Source of the DNA: Phycicoccus duodecadis
GTDB lineage: Bacteria; Actinomycetota; Actinomycetes; Actinomycetales; Dermatophilaceae
NCBI RefSeq assembly: GCF_002846495.1
Contig: NZ_PJNE01000001.1
Span: 2,604,001-2,668,000 of the forward strand
Direction: 5' to 3'
Length of the DNA: 64,000 bases
The notes below the pieces were generated by a model. That model was given only the letters and a program-made list of their open reading frames with translations. It was not told the origin of the DNA and made no database searches. Shown here one piece after another: positions 49,959 through 58,360 of this stretch. Within the stretch, counting starts at the first letter, position 1. Each line of letters starts with the position of its first letter. Made by a program: the position numbers and the translations under genes.

Positions 49959-51563
49959 TCAGGGGCGGAGCACGGCGTCGTCGGCGCCCCCGGCCGACGC
50001 CGTGGGTACACCGTCGACGTCCAGGACGCCGGCCACGGCCACCTGCCGCGAGGGGTGCCGCTGGCCCACCGCGCGACCCTCGGGGCCGCCCTCGAGGGGC
50101 AGCTCGAGCTCGAGCACGCCCTTGCCGAGCCGGCCGTCGTCGGGCAGCGCCACCGGGTAGGTGCCGCTGAAGCACGCCGTGCACAGCCGCTCCTTGGGCT
50201 GCTCGGTGGCGGCGACCATCCCCTCCTCGGAGATGTACCCGAGGCTGTCGGCGCCGATGGAGTTGCAGACCTCCTCGACCCCGAGGCCGGTGGCGATGAG
50301 CTCCGCGCGGGTGGGGAAGTCGATACCGAAGAAGCACGGCCACTGCACCGGGGGGGCCGAGATGCGCACGTGCACCTCGGCGGCGCCGGCCTCGCGCAGC
50401 ATCCGCACCAGCGCCCGTTGGGTGTTGCCGCGCACGATGGTGTCGTCGACCACCACGAGCCGCTTGCCCTTGATGACGTCGCGCAGCGGGTTCAGCTTGA
50501 GCCGGATACCGAGCTGGCGGATGGTCTGCGACGGGGCGATGAAGGTGCGCCCGACGTAGGAGTTCTTGACCAGGCCCTGGCCGTACGGGATGCCCGACTC
50601 CTGCGCGTAGCCGATGGCGGCCGGGGTGCCCGACTCGGGCGTCGGCATCACCATGTCGGCCTCGACCGGGTGCTCGCGGGCCAGCCGGCGGCCCATCTCG
50701 ACCCGCGCCTCGTGCACGCCGCGCCCGGCGATGGTGGTGTCGGGCCGCGCCAGGTAGACGTACTCGAAGACGCAGCCGTGGGGGACGGCGGCGGCGAAGC
50801 GCTGCGAGCGCAGCCCGTCCTCGTCGATGGCGATCATCTCGCCGGGCTCGACCTCGCGGACGAACGAGGCACCGACGATGTCGAGAGCCGCGGTCTCGGA
50901 CGCCACGACCCAGCCGCGCTCGAGCCGCCCGATCACCAGCGGCCGGAAGCCCTGCGGGTCGCGCGCGGCGTAGAGGGTGTGCTCGTCCATGAACACGAAG
51001 CAGAAGGCGCCACGCAGCAGCGGCAGCACCTCGAGCGCGGCCGCCTCGACGGTGCGGTCGGGGTCCTCGGCCAGCATGGCGGTGACGATGGCGGTGTCGG
51101 TGGTGTTGCCGCGCGCGAGCTCGCCGCGCTGGCCCTCGACCCGCCGCCCCGCCAGCCGGTCGCGCAGCTCGGCGGTATTGATGAGGTTGCCGTTGTGCGC
51201 CAGCGCCACGGTGCTGCCGGCGTGTCCGTCGAGCGTGGGCTGGGCGTTCTCCCAGGTCGAGCCGCCGGTGGTCGAGTAGCGACAGTGCCCCACCGCGAGG
51301 TGCCCGCGCAGGGAGGCCAGCGAGCGCTCGTCGAAGACCTGCGAGACCAGGCCCATGTCCTTGTAGACCAGGAGGCGCTGGCCGTCGGAGGTCGCGATGC
51401 CGGCCGACTCCTGGCCGCGGTGCTGCAGCGCGTAGAGGCCGTAGTAGGTGAGCTTGGCGACGTCCTCACCGGGGGCCCAGACCCCGAAGACCCCGCAGGC
51501 GTCCTGGGGACCCTTCTCACCGGGAAGCAGGTCGTGGCTGAGGCGTCCGTCTCCGCGTGGCAC
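49959..51563 (-). CDS. purF: Amidophosphoribosyltransferase
   Basis: A 534-residue enzyme, first committed step of purine synthesis (PRPP plus glutamine). After a propeptide of about 21 residues the Ntn-type nucleophile Cys starts the glutaminase domain (CGVFGVWAPGEDVAKLTYYGLYALQHRGQESAG). The PRPP-binding motif is LVVVDDTIVRGNT, with the family PTPESGTPAAIGYAQESGIPYGQGLVKNSYVGRTFI. The GTG at 51563 follows GAGACT by seven bases, consistent with a leaderless start. Unlike in many actinobacteria, purM does not follow; the next gene is convergent. Confidence 0.96.
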   Translation of the reverse strand: MPRGDGRLSHDLLPGEKGPQDACGVFGVWAPGEDVAKLTYYGLYALQHRGQESAGIATSDGQRLLVYKDMGLVSQVFDERSLASLRGHLAVGHCRYSTTGGSTWENAQPTLDGHAGSTVALAHNGNLINTAELRDRLAGRRVEGQRGELARGNTTDTAIVTAMLAEDPDRTVEAAALEVLPLLRGAFCFVFMDEHTLYAARDPQGFRPLVIGRLERGWVVASETAALDIVGASFVREVEPGEMIAIDEDGLRSQRFAAAVPHGCVFEYVYLARPDTTIAGRGVHEARVEMGRRLAREHPVEADMVMPTPESGTPAAIGYAQESGIPYGQGLVKNSYVGRTFIAPSQTIRQLGIRLKLNPLRDVIKGKRLVVVDDTIVRGNTQRALVRMLREAGAAEVHVRISAPPVQWPCFFGIDFPTRAELIATGLGVEEVCNSIGADSLGYISEEGMVAATEQPKERLCTACFSGTYPVALPDDGRLGKGVLELELPLEGGPEGRAVGQRHPSRQVAVAGVLDVDGVPTASAGGADDAVLRP

Positions 51564-51590
51564 GTGCGCCAGTCTCCCACAGCGGGCGGG

Positions 51591-51836
51591 TCAGCCCCGG
51601 CGGGACCACCAGTCGACCGCCAGCGCCACCAGGGCCGCGGCGAGGCCGAAGAGGGCGGCCGCGAGCAGGCCGAGGTAGCCGATGGCGGCGGTGGGCGTGT
51701 AGGACCCCTGCTGGGCCAGGACCGAGCCGGTGTCCTCGAACCGGCCGGTGGTCGCGACGAAGGCGCCGACGAGGAAGCCGAGCACCGCTCCCGTGAGGAT
51801 GAAGGGGAGGAAGCGGGGGCCGCGCGCCGTAGTCAC
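51591..51836 (-). CDS. Small membrane protein upstream of purF
   Basis: An 81-residue protein with two helices (about residues 10-29, LPFILTGAVLGFLVGAFVATT, and 51-75, AIGYLGLLAAALFGLAAALVALAVDWW). Between them is a polar loop with EDTGSVLAQQGSYTP. It ends in WSRRG. The GTG at 51836 is supported by TACCGT at 51843-51848 plus six bases. It is 27 bases upstream of purF, a neighbour arrangement seen in other actinobacteria. Function is unknown. Confidence 0.7.
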   Translation of the reverse strand: MTTARGPRFLPFILTGAVLGFLVGAFVATTGRFEDTGSVLAQQGSYTPTAAIGYLGLLAAALFGLAAALVALAVDWWSRRG

Positions 51837-51842
51837 ACGACT

Positions 51843-51848
51843 ACGGTA
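51843..51848 (-). promoter_or_regulatory. -10 box for the small membrane gene before purF
   Basis: TACCGT on the minus strand, six bases before the GTG at 51836. Confidence 0.5.
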
Positions 51849-51921
51849 GGCCACGCCGCCCCCTGGGCCCAGCCCGATACCCCTCCCCCGCGCGACCACC
51901 CAGGTCGGCGGGCGGACCGCC

Positions 51922-51949
51922 CCATCCGGGAAGGGGTTTCGCTCCGAAC
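51922..51949 (+). promoter_or_regulatory. SigK-type promoter of molybdopterin oxidoreductase
   Basis: CCATCC (51922-51927), 16 bases, CCGAAC (51944-51949), then seven bases to the ATG at 51957. This matches the SigK consensus known from mycobacteria (CCATCC...CCGAAT) in ten of the hexamer positions plus one near match, and implies a leaderless message. Confidence 0.7.
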
Positions 51950-51956
51950 ACTCGAC

Positions 51957-53531
51957 ATGACCACCACACCGCAGACCTCTGTCGGGCATCGACCGGGCCG
52001 CGCCTGGTACGCCGCCGGCACGCTCCTGGCCACCGCCGCCGGCGCCGGCGTGGGGCACCTCGTAGCGGGCCTGGTCTCCCCCGAGTCCTCCCCCGTCCTC
52101 GCGGTCGGCTCGACGGTCATCGACGCCACCCCCACCCCGGTCAAGGAGTGGGCGGTCGCCAACTTCGGCACCAACGACAAGGCCATCCTCATCGGGTCGG
52201 TCGCGATCGTCACCCTCCTGGCCGCCGCGCTCATCGGCGTCCTCGCGCGTACCCGGCGCAGCCTCGGGCTCGTCCTGATCGGCGTCCTGGCCCTGCTGGC
52301 CATGGCCGCTGCGGCCTTCCGGCCCACCAGCCAGCCCGTCGACATCATCCCGGGCCTCTTCACCGCCGCCGTGGGAGTCCTCGGCACGCAGTTCCTCCTC
52401 GGCCGCCTCGACCGGGTGGGTGCCCCCGCGACCGCCACCGGGGCCGACGCCGCCCGCACGGCCGCCGCCGACGGCACCAGCGCCCGCCGCACCGTCATCG
52501 TGGCGGCCGCCGGCCTCGGTGCCGTGGCCGCCGCCGGTGGCGGTGTGGGTCAGGCCCTCGCCGGCCGGGGCAGCTCGGCCGACGTCGTGCTGCCCACCCC
52601 CGCGACCACCCTCGAGCCGCTCCCCCAGGGGTTGGAGGAGATGGTGCGTGGTGTGAGCTCCTTTCGGACGCCCAACGCCGAGTTCTACCGGATCGACACC
52701 GCCCTCGTCGTCCCCCGGGTCAGCACGGCCGGGTGGCAGCTGACCATCGACGGGCAGGTCGACAAGCCCTTCACGCTCACCTACGAGGAGCTGCTCAAGC
52801 TCCCGATGATCGAGAAGGACATCACCCTCACCTGCGTCTCGAACGAGGTCGGCGGCTCCTACGTCGGCGGCGCCCGCTGGCTCGGCGTCCCGGTGCGCAC
52901 CCTGCTCGAGCGGGCCGGCGTGCAGAGCGGCGTCGACCAGATCTTCAGCACCTCCACCGACGGGATGACCATCTCCACGCCGCTGCAGGCCATGACGGAC
53001 GACCGGGACGCCCTCGTGGCCGTCGGGATGAACGGCAAGCCGCTCCCCGTCGAGCACGGGTTCCCCGTGCGCCTCGTCACCCCCGGTCTCTACGGGTTCG
53101 TCGGGTCCACGAAGTGGCTCACCCGCCTCACCGCCACGACCTACGCCCAGGACGTCGCGTACTGGACCGAGCGCAAGTGGGCGACCGACGCGCCGATCTA
53201 CACCGAGTCGCGCATCGACACCCCGCGCCCGCTGAGCACCATCAAGAGCGGGCGGACCATGATCGGCGGCGTCGCCTGGGCCCAGCAGCGCGGCATCGGC
53301 AGGATCGAGGTCCAGATCGACGGCGGCGCGTGGACGGAGGCCGAGCTCGGCCCGGACGCCGGTATCGACTACTGGCGCCAGTGGTACCTCCCCTGGGACG
53401 CCCGGCCGGGGCGCCACACCCTCGTGGTGCGTGCGACGGACGAGACCGGGGCCGTGCAGACCGAACGGCGGCAGACCCCGTTCCCGAAGGGCGCCACGGG
53501 CTGGCACACCGTCATCATGACGGTCGAGTGA
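51957..53531 (+). CDS. Membrane-anchored molybdopterin oxidoreductase (sulfite oxidase-like)
   Basis: A 524-residue protein with an N-terminal membrane part of about four to five helices (to residue 205) and a C-terminal sulfite-oxidase-type domain. The Moco ligand Cys is in ITLTCVSNEVGG. GARWLGVPVRTLLERAGV, GMNGKPLPVEHGFPVRLVTPGLYGF and KWLTRLTATT are the family motifs. The Mo-Co dimerisation domain follows (GVAWAQQRGIGRIEVQIDGGAWTEAELG). The active site likely faces outside, since the domain follows a final helix. In mycobacteria a related oxidoreductase belongs to the SigK neighbourhood; here the fasciclin, sigK and rskA genes follow. Confidence 0.88.
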   Translation: MTTTPQTSVGHRPGRAWYAAGTLLATAAGAGVGHLVAGLVSPESSPVLAVGSTVIDATPTPVKEWAVANFGTNDKAILIGSVAIVTLLAAALIGVLARTRRSLGLVLIGVLALLAMAAAAFRPTSQPVDIIPGLFTAAVGVLGTQFLLGRLDRVGAPATATGADAARTAAADGTSARRTVIVAAAGLGAVAAAGGGVGQALAGRGSSADVVLPTPATTLEPLPQGLEEMVRGVSSFRTPNAEFYRIDTALVVPRVSTAGWQLTIDGQVDKPFTLTYEELLKLPMIEKDITLTCVSNEVGGSYVGGARWLGVPVRTLLERAGVQSGVDQIFSTSTDGMTISTPLQAMTDDRDALVAVGMNGKPLPVEHGFPVRLVTPGLYGFVGSTKWLTRLTATTYAQDVAYWTERKWATDAPIYTESRIDTPRPLSTIKSGRTMIGGVAWAQQRGIGRIEVQIDGGAWTEAELGPDAGIDYWRQWYLPWDARPGRHTLVVRATDETGAVQTERRQTPFPKGATGWHTVIMTVE

Positions 53532-53550
53532 GCACGGGCCCCTGCTCGAC

Positions 53551-53587
53551 GGCGACGGCCGGCACCCCCGCGGTGCCGGTCGTCGCC
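53551..53587 (+). terminator. Terminator after molybdopterin oxidoreductase
   Basis: 16-base stem with one G-T pair (arms GGCGACGGCCGGCACC and GGTGCCGGTCGTCGCC) and a five-base loop, 20 bases after the stop codon. Confidence 0.65.
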
Positions 53588-53691
53588 GTCGTTCCGGCGC
53601 GCCCCGCCCCGACCGTCACCACCGCGTCCGAGCTGCGCCACCACCCCGTGACCAACCGTGACCTGGGCCACGAAAAAAGTTCCGGTCCACC

Positions 53692-53718
53692 CAATCCGGC
53701 CTCCTCGGGGTTCCGAAC
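53692..53718 (+). promoter_or_regulatory. SigK-type promoter of fasciclin gene
   Basis: CAATCC (53692-53697), 15 bases, CCGAAC (53713-53718). The -10 is identical to that of the oxidoreductase promoter; the -35 differs from CCATCC at one base. A leader of about 40 bases follows, with AAGGAG before the ATG at 53765. Confidence 0.6.
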
Positions 53719-53764
53719 TACTCCCGTACGAAGCAAGAAACCCGATCCGCAAGGAGCACCTCCG

Positions 53765-54406
53765 ATGCGTACCACCCGAATCACGGTCGCCGCCCTGGCG
53801 CTCGCCCTCCCCCTGACCCTCGCTGCGTGCGGTTCGGACACGGGCAGCACCGGCACCGGCTCGTCCGCCGCCACCTCCAGCTCGGCCGCCGCCACCCCGT
53901 CGGAGACCATGAGCTCCGCCAGCACCGACATGCCCTTCGGCGCTGCCTGCTCCGCGGTCCCCGCCGACGGCGCCGGCTCGTTCGACGGCATGGCGAAGGA
54001 CCCGGTGGCGACCGCCGCCAGCAACAACCCGGTCCTGTCCACCCTGGTCAGCGCGGTCACCGCGGCCGGCCTGGGCGACACGCTGAACTCGGCCAAGGAC
54101 ATCACCGTCTTCGCGCCGACCAACGACGCCTTCGCGGCGCTCCCGAAGGCCACGCTCGACGCGGCCATGAAGGACCCGAAGGGCCTGCTCACCACCGTCC
54201 TGACGAACCACGTGGTCGAGGGTCGCCTCAGCCCGGACCAGCTCGCCGGTGAGCACAAGACCCTCTCGGGCAAGACCATCACCGTCAGCGGCTCCGGTGA
54301 GGACTTCACCGTCACCCCCGGTGACGCCAAGGTCGTCTGCGGCAACGTGCAGACCGCGAACGCCACGGTCTACATCATCGACAAGGTTCTCGTCCCCGCG
54401 AGCTGA
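53765..54406 (+). CDS. Fasciclin-domain lipoprotein (MPT83-like)
   Basis: A 213-residue exported protein. Signal peptide with lipobox LAAC at about residue 22, then a Ser/Thr/Ala-rich linker, then one fasciclin (FAS1) domain (about residues 75-213): LSTLVSAVTAAGLGDTLNSAKDITVFAPTNDAFAALP (H1 region), ILTNHVV-like TVLTNHVVEGRLSP, and NATVYIIDKVLVP (H2). Such domains mediate adhesion; MPT70/MPT83 of mycobacteria are SigK-controlled members. The SigK-like promoter and the sigK gene 21 bases downstream fit that. AAGGAG lies before the ATG. Confidence 0.92.
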   Translation: MRTTRITVAALALALPLTLAACGSDTGSTGTGSSAATSSSAAATPSETMSSASTDMPFGAACSAVPADGAGSFDGMAKDPVATAASNNPVLSTLVSAVTAAGLGDTLNSAKDITVFAPTNDAFAALPKATLDAAMKDPKGLLTTVLTNHVVEGRLSPDQLAGEHKTLSGKTITVSGSGEDFTVTPGDAKVVCGNVQTANATVYIIDKVLVPAS

Positions 54407-54427
54407 CCTTCAGCGATGATGTATCTC

Positions 54428-55030
54428 ATGACAGCCGCCTCCCCGGTACCGACCACCTCGGACTCCGGGGGGGCGGCTGCCTCCTCACCGGACCTGGCGG
54501 AGCTCCTCCGCCGGTCGGCGAGGGGCGACGAGGAGTCGTTCGCCCGCCTGTACGACGCGACCTCGCGCCGCGTCTTCGGGCTGGTGCTGAGGATCGTGCG
54601 CGACCACGCCATGTCGGAAGAGGTCACCCAAGAGGTGTACCTCGACGTGTGGCGGACCAGCGCCCGGTTCGACGCCCAGAAGGGCAGCGCCCTCTCGTGG
54701 CTGATGACGATCGCCCACCGGGCGGCCGTCGACCGGGTCAGGTCGAGCGAGTCCTCGCGTCGTCGGGACGACGCCCACGCCAGCGCGGCGCAGGCGGTCG
54801 CCTTCGACGAGACCGCGGAGGCCGCAGAGGCCTCCCTCGAGGCGCAACGGGTCCGCAAGGCCCTGAGCACCCTCACCGAGGCGCAGCGGAGCGCCGTCGA
54901 GCTCGCCTACCTGGGTGGCTACACGCACACCGAGGTCGCCAAGCTCCTCGGTCTGCCCCTCGGAACAGCGAAAACCAGAATCCGGGACGGACTCATCCGT
55001 CTCCGGGACACGTTGGGAGTACCGGCATGA
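54428..55030 (+). CDS. sigK: ECF sigma factor SigK
   Basis: A 200-residue ECF sigma factor. Region 2 is LARRSARGDEESFARLYDATSRRVF-like (LLRRSARGDEESFARLYDA), with VTQEVYLDVWRTSARFD. Region 4 is LSTLTEAQRSAVELAYLGGYTHTEVAKLLGLPLGTAKTRIRDGLIRLRD. The linker between them is Ala/Glu-rich. The start is unsure: ATG at 54416, 54419 and 54428 are in frame; 54428 is chosen as the longest without overlap of the fasciclin tail region. It overlaps rskA by four bases (ATGA) and lies behind the fasciclin gene, so it is probably read from that promoter, giving positive feedback. Confidence 0.9.
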   Translation: MTAASPVPTTSDSGGAAASSPDLAELLRRSARGDEESFARLYDATSRRVFGLVLRIVRDHAMSEEVTQEVYLDVWRTSARFDAQKGSALSWLMTIAHRAAVDRVRSSESSRRRDDAHASAAQAVAFDETAEAAEASLEAQRVRKALSTLTEAQRSAVELAYLGGYTHTEVAKLLGLPLGTAKTRIRDGLIRLRDTLGVPA

Positions 55031-55824
55031 GCCCCGATCTGCACCATCTCAGCGGTGCGTACGCGGTCGACGCCCTCGACCGCGACGAGCGTTCGGCGTT
55101 CGAGTCGCACCTCGCCCAGTGCGACGCCTGCCGGTCCGAGGTCGCCGAGCTGTCGGTGGCGGCGCACGCGATGGCCGTCCTCACCGAGGCCGGCCCCCCC
55201 GCCTCCCTCCGCAGCGTGGTCCTCTCGGGCATCGCCCAGGTCCGGCCGCTGCCCCCGCTCGTGGTCGACGCGGCAGAGGAGGTCGTCCACGACCAGCCCG
55301 CGCTCGTCGACGCCACCACCCCGATGGGCGGCGAGGCCGGGGTCGCCCGGGCCGGCGCCACCGTCATCCCCCTCTTCCGCCGCACCACCACCTGGATCGC
55401 CGCCGCGGCCGCCGCCGCCGTCCTCGCCGTGGGCGGGGTGGCGGCGTGGAGCCCCTGGTCGTCGGACCAGACCACGCTCTCGGCGCTCCAGCAGGTCACC
55501 CAGGCCTCCGACGCCGCCACCGTCACCAGCCACAAGGGAGCCGTCACCGCCACCCTGGCCTACAGCCGCGAGCTGAACCGCTCGGCCCTCACCGTCACCG
55601 GGATGCCCCCGGCGCCCGACGGCCGCACCTACCAGCTCTGGTACGTCGGCTCCAACGAGGTCGCGCGCTCGGCCGGGTTCATCACCCCGGGCGGCGACGG
55701 TCGCGCCGAGGCGGTCCTCGCGGGCAGTCTCACCGGCGCCACGGCGGTCGGCGTCACCGTCGAGCCGACCGGCGGGTCGCCCGCACCGACCAGTGACCCG
55801 ATCATGGTGATGGCCGTCGCCTGA
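55027..55824 (+). CDS. rskA: Anti-sigma factor RskA
   Basis: A 265-residue membrane anti-sigma factor. The N-terminal zinc-binding anti-sigma domain has HLAQCDACRSEV (His-x3-Cys-x2-Cys). One membrane helix is at about residues 122-142 (TTTWIAAAAAAAVLAVGGVAAW). The outer C-terminal RskA domain has LTVTGMPPAPDGRTYQLWYVGSNEVARSAGFITPGGDG and GVTVEPTGGSPAPTSDPIMVMAVA. It should hold SigK at the membrane until site-1/site-2 proteolysis releases it. It is coupled to sigK. Confidence 0.93.
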   Translation: MSPDLHHLSGAYAVDALDRDERSAFESHLAQCDACRSEVAELSVAAHAMAVLTEAGPPASLRSVVLSGIAQVRPLPPLVVDAAEEVVHDQPALVDATTPMGGEAGVARAGATVIPLFRRTTTWIAAAAAAAVLAVGGVAAWSPWSSDQTTLSALQQVTQASDAATVTSHKGAVTATLAYSRELNRSALTVTGMPPAPDGRTYQLWYVGSNEVARSAGFITPGGDGRAEAVLAGSLTGATAVGVTVEPTGGSPAPTSDPIMVMAVA

Positions 55825-55843
55825 CCGGCACGCCCCGCGCGGC

Positions 55844-56707
55844 TCAGCGCCCGAGCGACCCCGCCACCTCCTCGAGGACGGCGGGGTCGCCCGCGTACGG
55901 GCCCTCGGCGCGCGGCCAGTGGCAGACGACGTCGGTGAAGCCGAGCGCGGCCGCCCGCCCCGCCATCTCGGCGTAGAGGCCGGCCGACTCGAGCGAGAAC
56001 CGGGGCGAGGAGTCGAGCGACAGGTAGCGGCCCAGCCCGGTGCGGCCCTGCTCGGCCAGGGCCTCGTCGAAGCGCTCGACCAGCCCGGCCACGTGGTCGA
56101 ACCACGCGTCGAGGGTCTCGCCCCGACCGCCGTAGGTGACCCAGCCGTCACCGAGAGCGGCGGCCAGCGCCAGCGACCGCGGCCCGTTGGCGGCGACCAG
56201 CAGCGGGACGCGGTGACGCACCGGGCCGGGCAGCGTGCGGGCGTCGTCGGTGCGGTACCACTCGCCCTCGTGCGAGACGTGGTCCTCGCGCAGCAGGCGG
56301 TCGAGCAGCGGGACGAACTCGTGGAAGCGGTCCACGCGCCGGCGCAGCGTGAGGTCCTGACCGAGCAGCCGTGCGTCGAGGTCGCCGCCGGTCCCGACGC
56401 CGCAGAGGAACCGGCCGCCGGTGAGGTCGTCGAGGGTGATGACGTCGCGCGCGTAGGTGTAGGGGTGGTTCTGGTTGGGCGAGGACACGAAGGTGCCGAG
56501 CCCGATGCGCTGGGTCACCCCCGCCGCGGCTGCCAGCGTGGGCACCGCGCTCAGCCACGGGCTGTCGGGCAGGCCTCCCCACACCAGATGGTCGTAGGTC
56601 CAGGCGTGGTCGAAGCCGAGCTCCTCGACGGCCTTCCAGCGCGGCGCGGTCTCGCGCCAGGGCTCGTCGGTGAGCAGGACGACGCCGTGCCGCAGGGCCG
56701 CGCTCAC
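55844..56707 (-). CDS. LLM-class (F420-dependent-type) oxidoreductase
   Basis: A 287-residue luciferase-like monooxygenase-fold enzyme (TIM barrel). FDHAWTYDHLVWGG, IGLGTFVSSPNQNHPYTYARDVITLDDLTGGRFLCGVGTGGD and VPLLVAANGPRSLALAAALGDGWVTYG are typical of F420-dependent or FMN-dependent members. It is likely F420-dependent by family, with an unknown substrate. The GTG at 56707 overlaps the stop of the sterol-carrier gene (GTGA), so the two are coupled. It is convergent with rskA, 19 bases apart. Confidence 0.85.
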   Translation of the reverse strand: MSAALRHGVVLLTDEPWRETAPRWKAVEELGFDHAWTYDHLVWGGLPDSPWLSAVPTLAAAAGVTQRIGLGTFVSSPNQNHPYTYARDVITLDDLTGGRFLCGVGTGGDLDARLLGQDLTLRRRVDRFHEFVPLLDRLLREDHVSHEGEWYRTDDARTLPGPVRHRVPLLVAANGPRSLALAAALGDGWVTYGGRGETLDAWFDHVAGLVERFDEALAEQGRTGLGRYLSLDSSPRFSLESAGLYAEMAGRAAALGFTDVVCHWPRAEGPYAGDPAVLEEVAGSLGR

Positions 56708-57078
56708 GCGGTGCCCCCGGTGAGGGGCAGCAGCGCCGAGAGGTCGGCCCGGGTGCCGCTGACCCGCAGCACGCCGTCGCCGAGCGCCTGGGCCCAGACG
56801 AGGTCGCCGGTGGCCAGACGCAGCCAGGTCTCGCCGTCGGTCTCGACGACGTTGGGCGGGGTGCCGCGGGTGTGCCGCGGGCCCTCGACGCACTGGACGA
56901 CCCCGAAGGGCGGGACCCGTACCTCGACGCTGTTGCCGGGCGCGCGGGCCGCGAGCTCCTCGAGGGTGTGCCGCACGGCCGCGGCCCGGGTGGCCCGGTC
57001 GGTGCCCTCGGGGTCGGCGTGCCAGCTCAGGAGGGCGGCGCGGCCGGCGCCGGGGTCGGTACGGCGGCGGGGAGGCAT
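56704..57078 (-). CDS. Sterol carrier family protein
   Basis: A 124-residue soluble protein of the actinobacterial sterol-carrier-related family often found beside purine genes: TRAAAVRHTLEELAARAPGNSVEVRVPPFGVVQCVEGPRHTRGTPPNVVETDGETWLRLATG is the conserved core. The fold is an SCP2-like sandwich. The ATG at 57078 is supported by TAGCGT at 57086-57091 plus seven bases; an earlier in-frame GTG at 57087 would overlap that box. The real ligand is unknown. It is coupled to the LLM-class gene downstream. Confidence 0.82.
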   Translation of the reverse strand: MPPRRRTDPGAGRAALLSWHADPEGTDRATRAAAVRHTLEELAARAPGNSVEVRVPPFGVVQCVEGPRHTRGTPPNVVETDGETWLRLATGDLVWAQALGDGVLRVSGTRADLSALLPLTGGTA

Positions 57079-57085
57079 GGCGCCC

Positions 57086-57091
57086 ACGCTA
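57086..57091 (-). promoter_or_regulatory. -10 box for leaderless sterol-carrier gene
   Basis: TAGCGT on the minus strand, seven bases before the ATG at 57078. Confidence 0.5.
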
Positions 57092-57124
57092 CCGGCGGGC
57101 GCGGACGGCCGGGCGGTGCCGCCG

Positions 57125-57130
57125 TAGGCT
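57125..57130 (+). promoter_or_regulatory. -10 box for spermidine-synthase-like gene
   Basis: TAGGCT followed by seven bases and the GTG at 57138. Confidence 0.45.
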
Positions 57131-57137
57131 GCCGAGC

Positions 57138-57938
57138 GTGCAGGAACCCCGGTTCGAGCGCGAGGGCCGCCTGGTCACCGCCATCCTCGACGAGCTGCCG
57201 CAGTCGGCCGTCGACCCCGACGACCCCACCGTGCTGGCGTTCGAGTACGTGCAGCACCTGGCCCTGGCGGTCGACGCGCTGGCCCCCGCGGGCCGGCTGC
57301 GTACCACCCATGTGGGCGGGGGCGCCCTGACCCTGGCGCGCTGGCTGGAGCACACCCGGCCGGGGTCGCCGCAGATCGTCCTCGAGCCGGCCGCGGCGAT
57401 GACCGAGGCCGTGCGCCGAGAGCTGCCGCTGCCGCGGGGGCACCGCATCCGGGTGCGGCCGGTCACCGGCGAGGAGGGCCTCGGGGCCCTGGCCGACGCC
57501 AGCGCCGACGTGGTCGTCCTCGACGCCTTCGACGACGGGCGGGTGCCGGCCGGGCTCACGCACCGCGGCTGGCTGGGCGAGGTGGCGCGGGTGCTGGTGC
57601 CCGGCGGCCTGTTCCTGGCCAACGTCCCCGACGAGCCGGGGCTGCGCTACGCGGCCCGGGTGGCCGCCGGGGCGGTCGAGGCCGTGGGTCCGGCGGCCTT
57701 CGTGGGCCTCCACGAGGTGCTCAAGGGGCGCCGGTTCGGCAACCTGGTGCTGGTCGCGACCCGTGGCCCCCTCGACCTGTTCACGCTGCGCCGGGCCACG
57801 GCCTCCGCGGCCCTGCCGACCGGCGTGCTGCCGTGGGCCGACGTCGCCCGCAAGGTGCCCGGGGCGCGGCCCTTCGGGGACGACGACGCGCAGCGGTCGC
57901 CCGAGCCGCCCTCGCGCGGGGGCTGGCGCCGCCGCTGA
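57138..57938 (+). CDS. Spermidine-synthase-like methyltransferase-fold protein
   Basis: A 266-residue Rossmann-fold protein of the spermine/spermidine synthase-like group. FEYVQHLALAVDAL, the ligand loop THVGGGALTLARWLEHTRPGSPQIVLEP, and VVVLDAFDDGRVPAGL with LVPGGLFLANVPD follow family order. The GG of the loop and the acid at VLEP match an SAM-like site. Key polyamine-binding residues cannot be confirmed, so the real substrate is unclear and the name is by fold. The GTG at 57138 fits the leaderless pattern. It is divergent from the sterol-carrier gene. Confidence 0.8.
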   Translation: MQEPRFEREGRLVTAILDELPQSAVDPDDPTVLAFEYVQHLALAVDALAPAGRLRTTHVGGGALTLARWLEHTRPGSPQIVLEPAAAMTEAVRRELPLPRGHRIRVRPVTGEEGLGALADASADVVVLDAFDDGRVPAGLTHRGWLGEVARVLVPGGLFLANVPDEPGLRYAARVAAGAVEAVGPAAFVGLHEVLKGRRFGNLVLVATRGPLDLFTLRRATASAALPTGVLPWADVARKVPGARPFGDDDAQRSPEPPSRGGWRRR

Positions 57939-57972
57939 GGCGGGAGCCGTCGCCACGCCGGGCGGACGGCCG

Positions 57973-58311
57973 TCACTCGGCCCGCACCACGTCGACGGAG
58001 ATCTCGACCGCGGGGACCGAGCCCCGGTTCTCGAGCCAGTGCCGGGTGTCGCGGTCCTCGGGCCAGCCCGGGCCGGGGCCGTAGTCGGTGCTCACGCCGT
58101 CGCGGTGGTCGGTGACGACCCCCTGGAGGACGACGACCGTGCCGGGCCGGCCGACGTGGTCGTGCTCGGGCCCGAAGACGCCCCCGGGGGCGATGGTGAC
58201 CCGCCGCATCCGCAGGACGTAGCCGGCCAGTCCCTCGATCTCGCGCCCGAGGTCGACCGTGGCCAGCAGCTCGACGGTGACCCCGCGGGGCTGCCGGTCG
58301 TCATCGCTCAC
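57973..58311 (-). CDS. Cupin-like small protein
   Basis: A 112-residue protein with a cupin barrel pattern: RRVTIAPGGVFGPEHDHVGRPGTVVVLQGVVTDHRDG, then GSVPAVEISVDV. EHDHVGRP supplies the His residues of cupin motif 1, so it may bind metal. The GTG at 58311 (double GTG) is preferred; a longer frame to 58377 would overlap the DivIVA gene by 17 bases and lacks a ribosome site. No substrate or partner is known. Confidence 0.6.
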   Translation of the reverse strand: MSDDDRQPRGVTVELLATVDLGREIEGLAGYVLRMRRVTIAPGGVFGPEHDHVGRPGTVVVLQGVVTDHRDGVSTDYGPGPGWPEDRDTRHWLENRGSVPAVEISVDVVRAE

Positions 58312-58360
58312 CACGCCAGGGTCCCACCGGGCGGCCTGCGACACCAGGGCCCGAGCGCGG

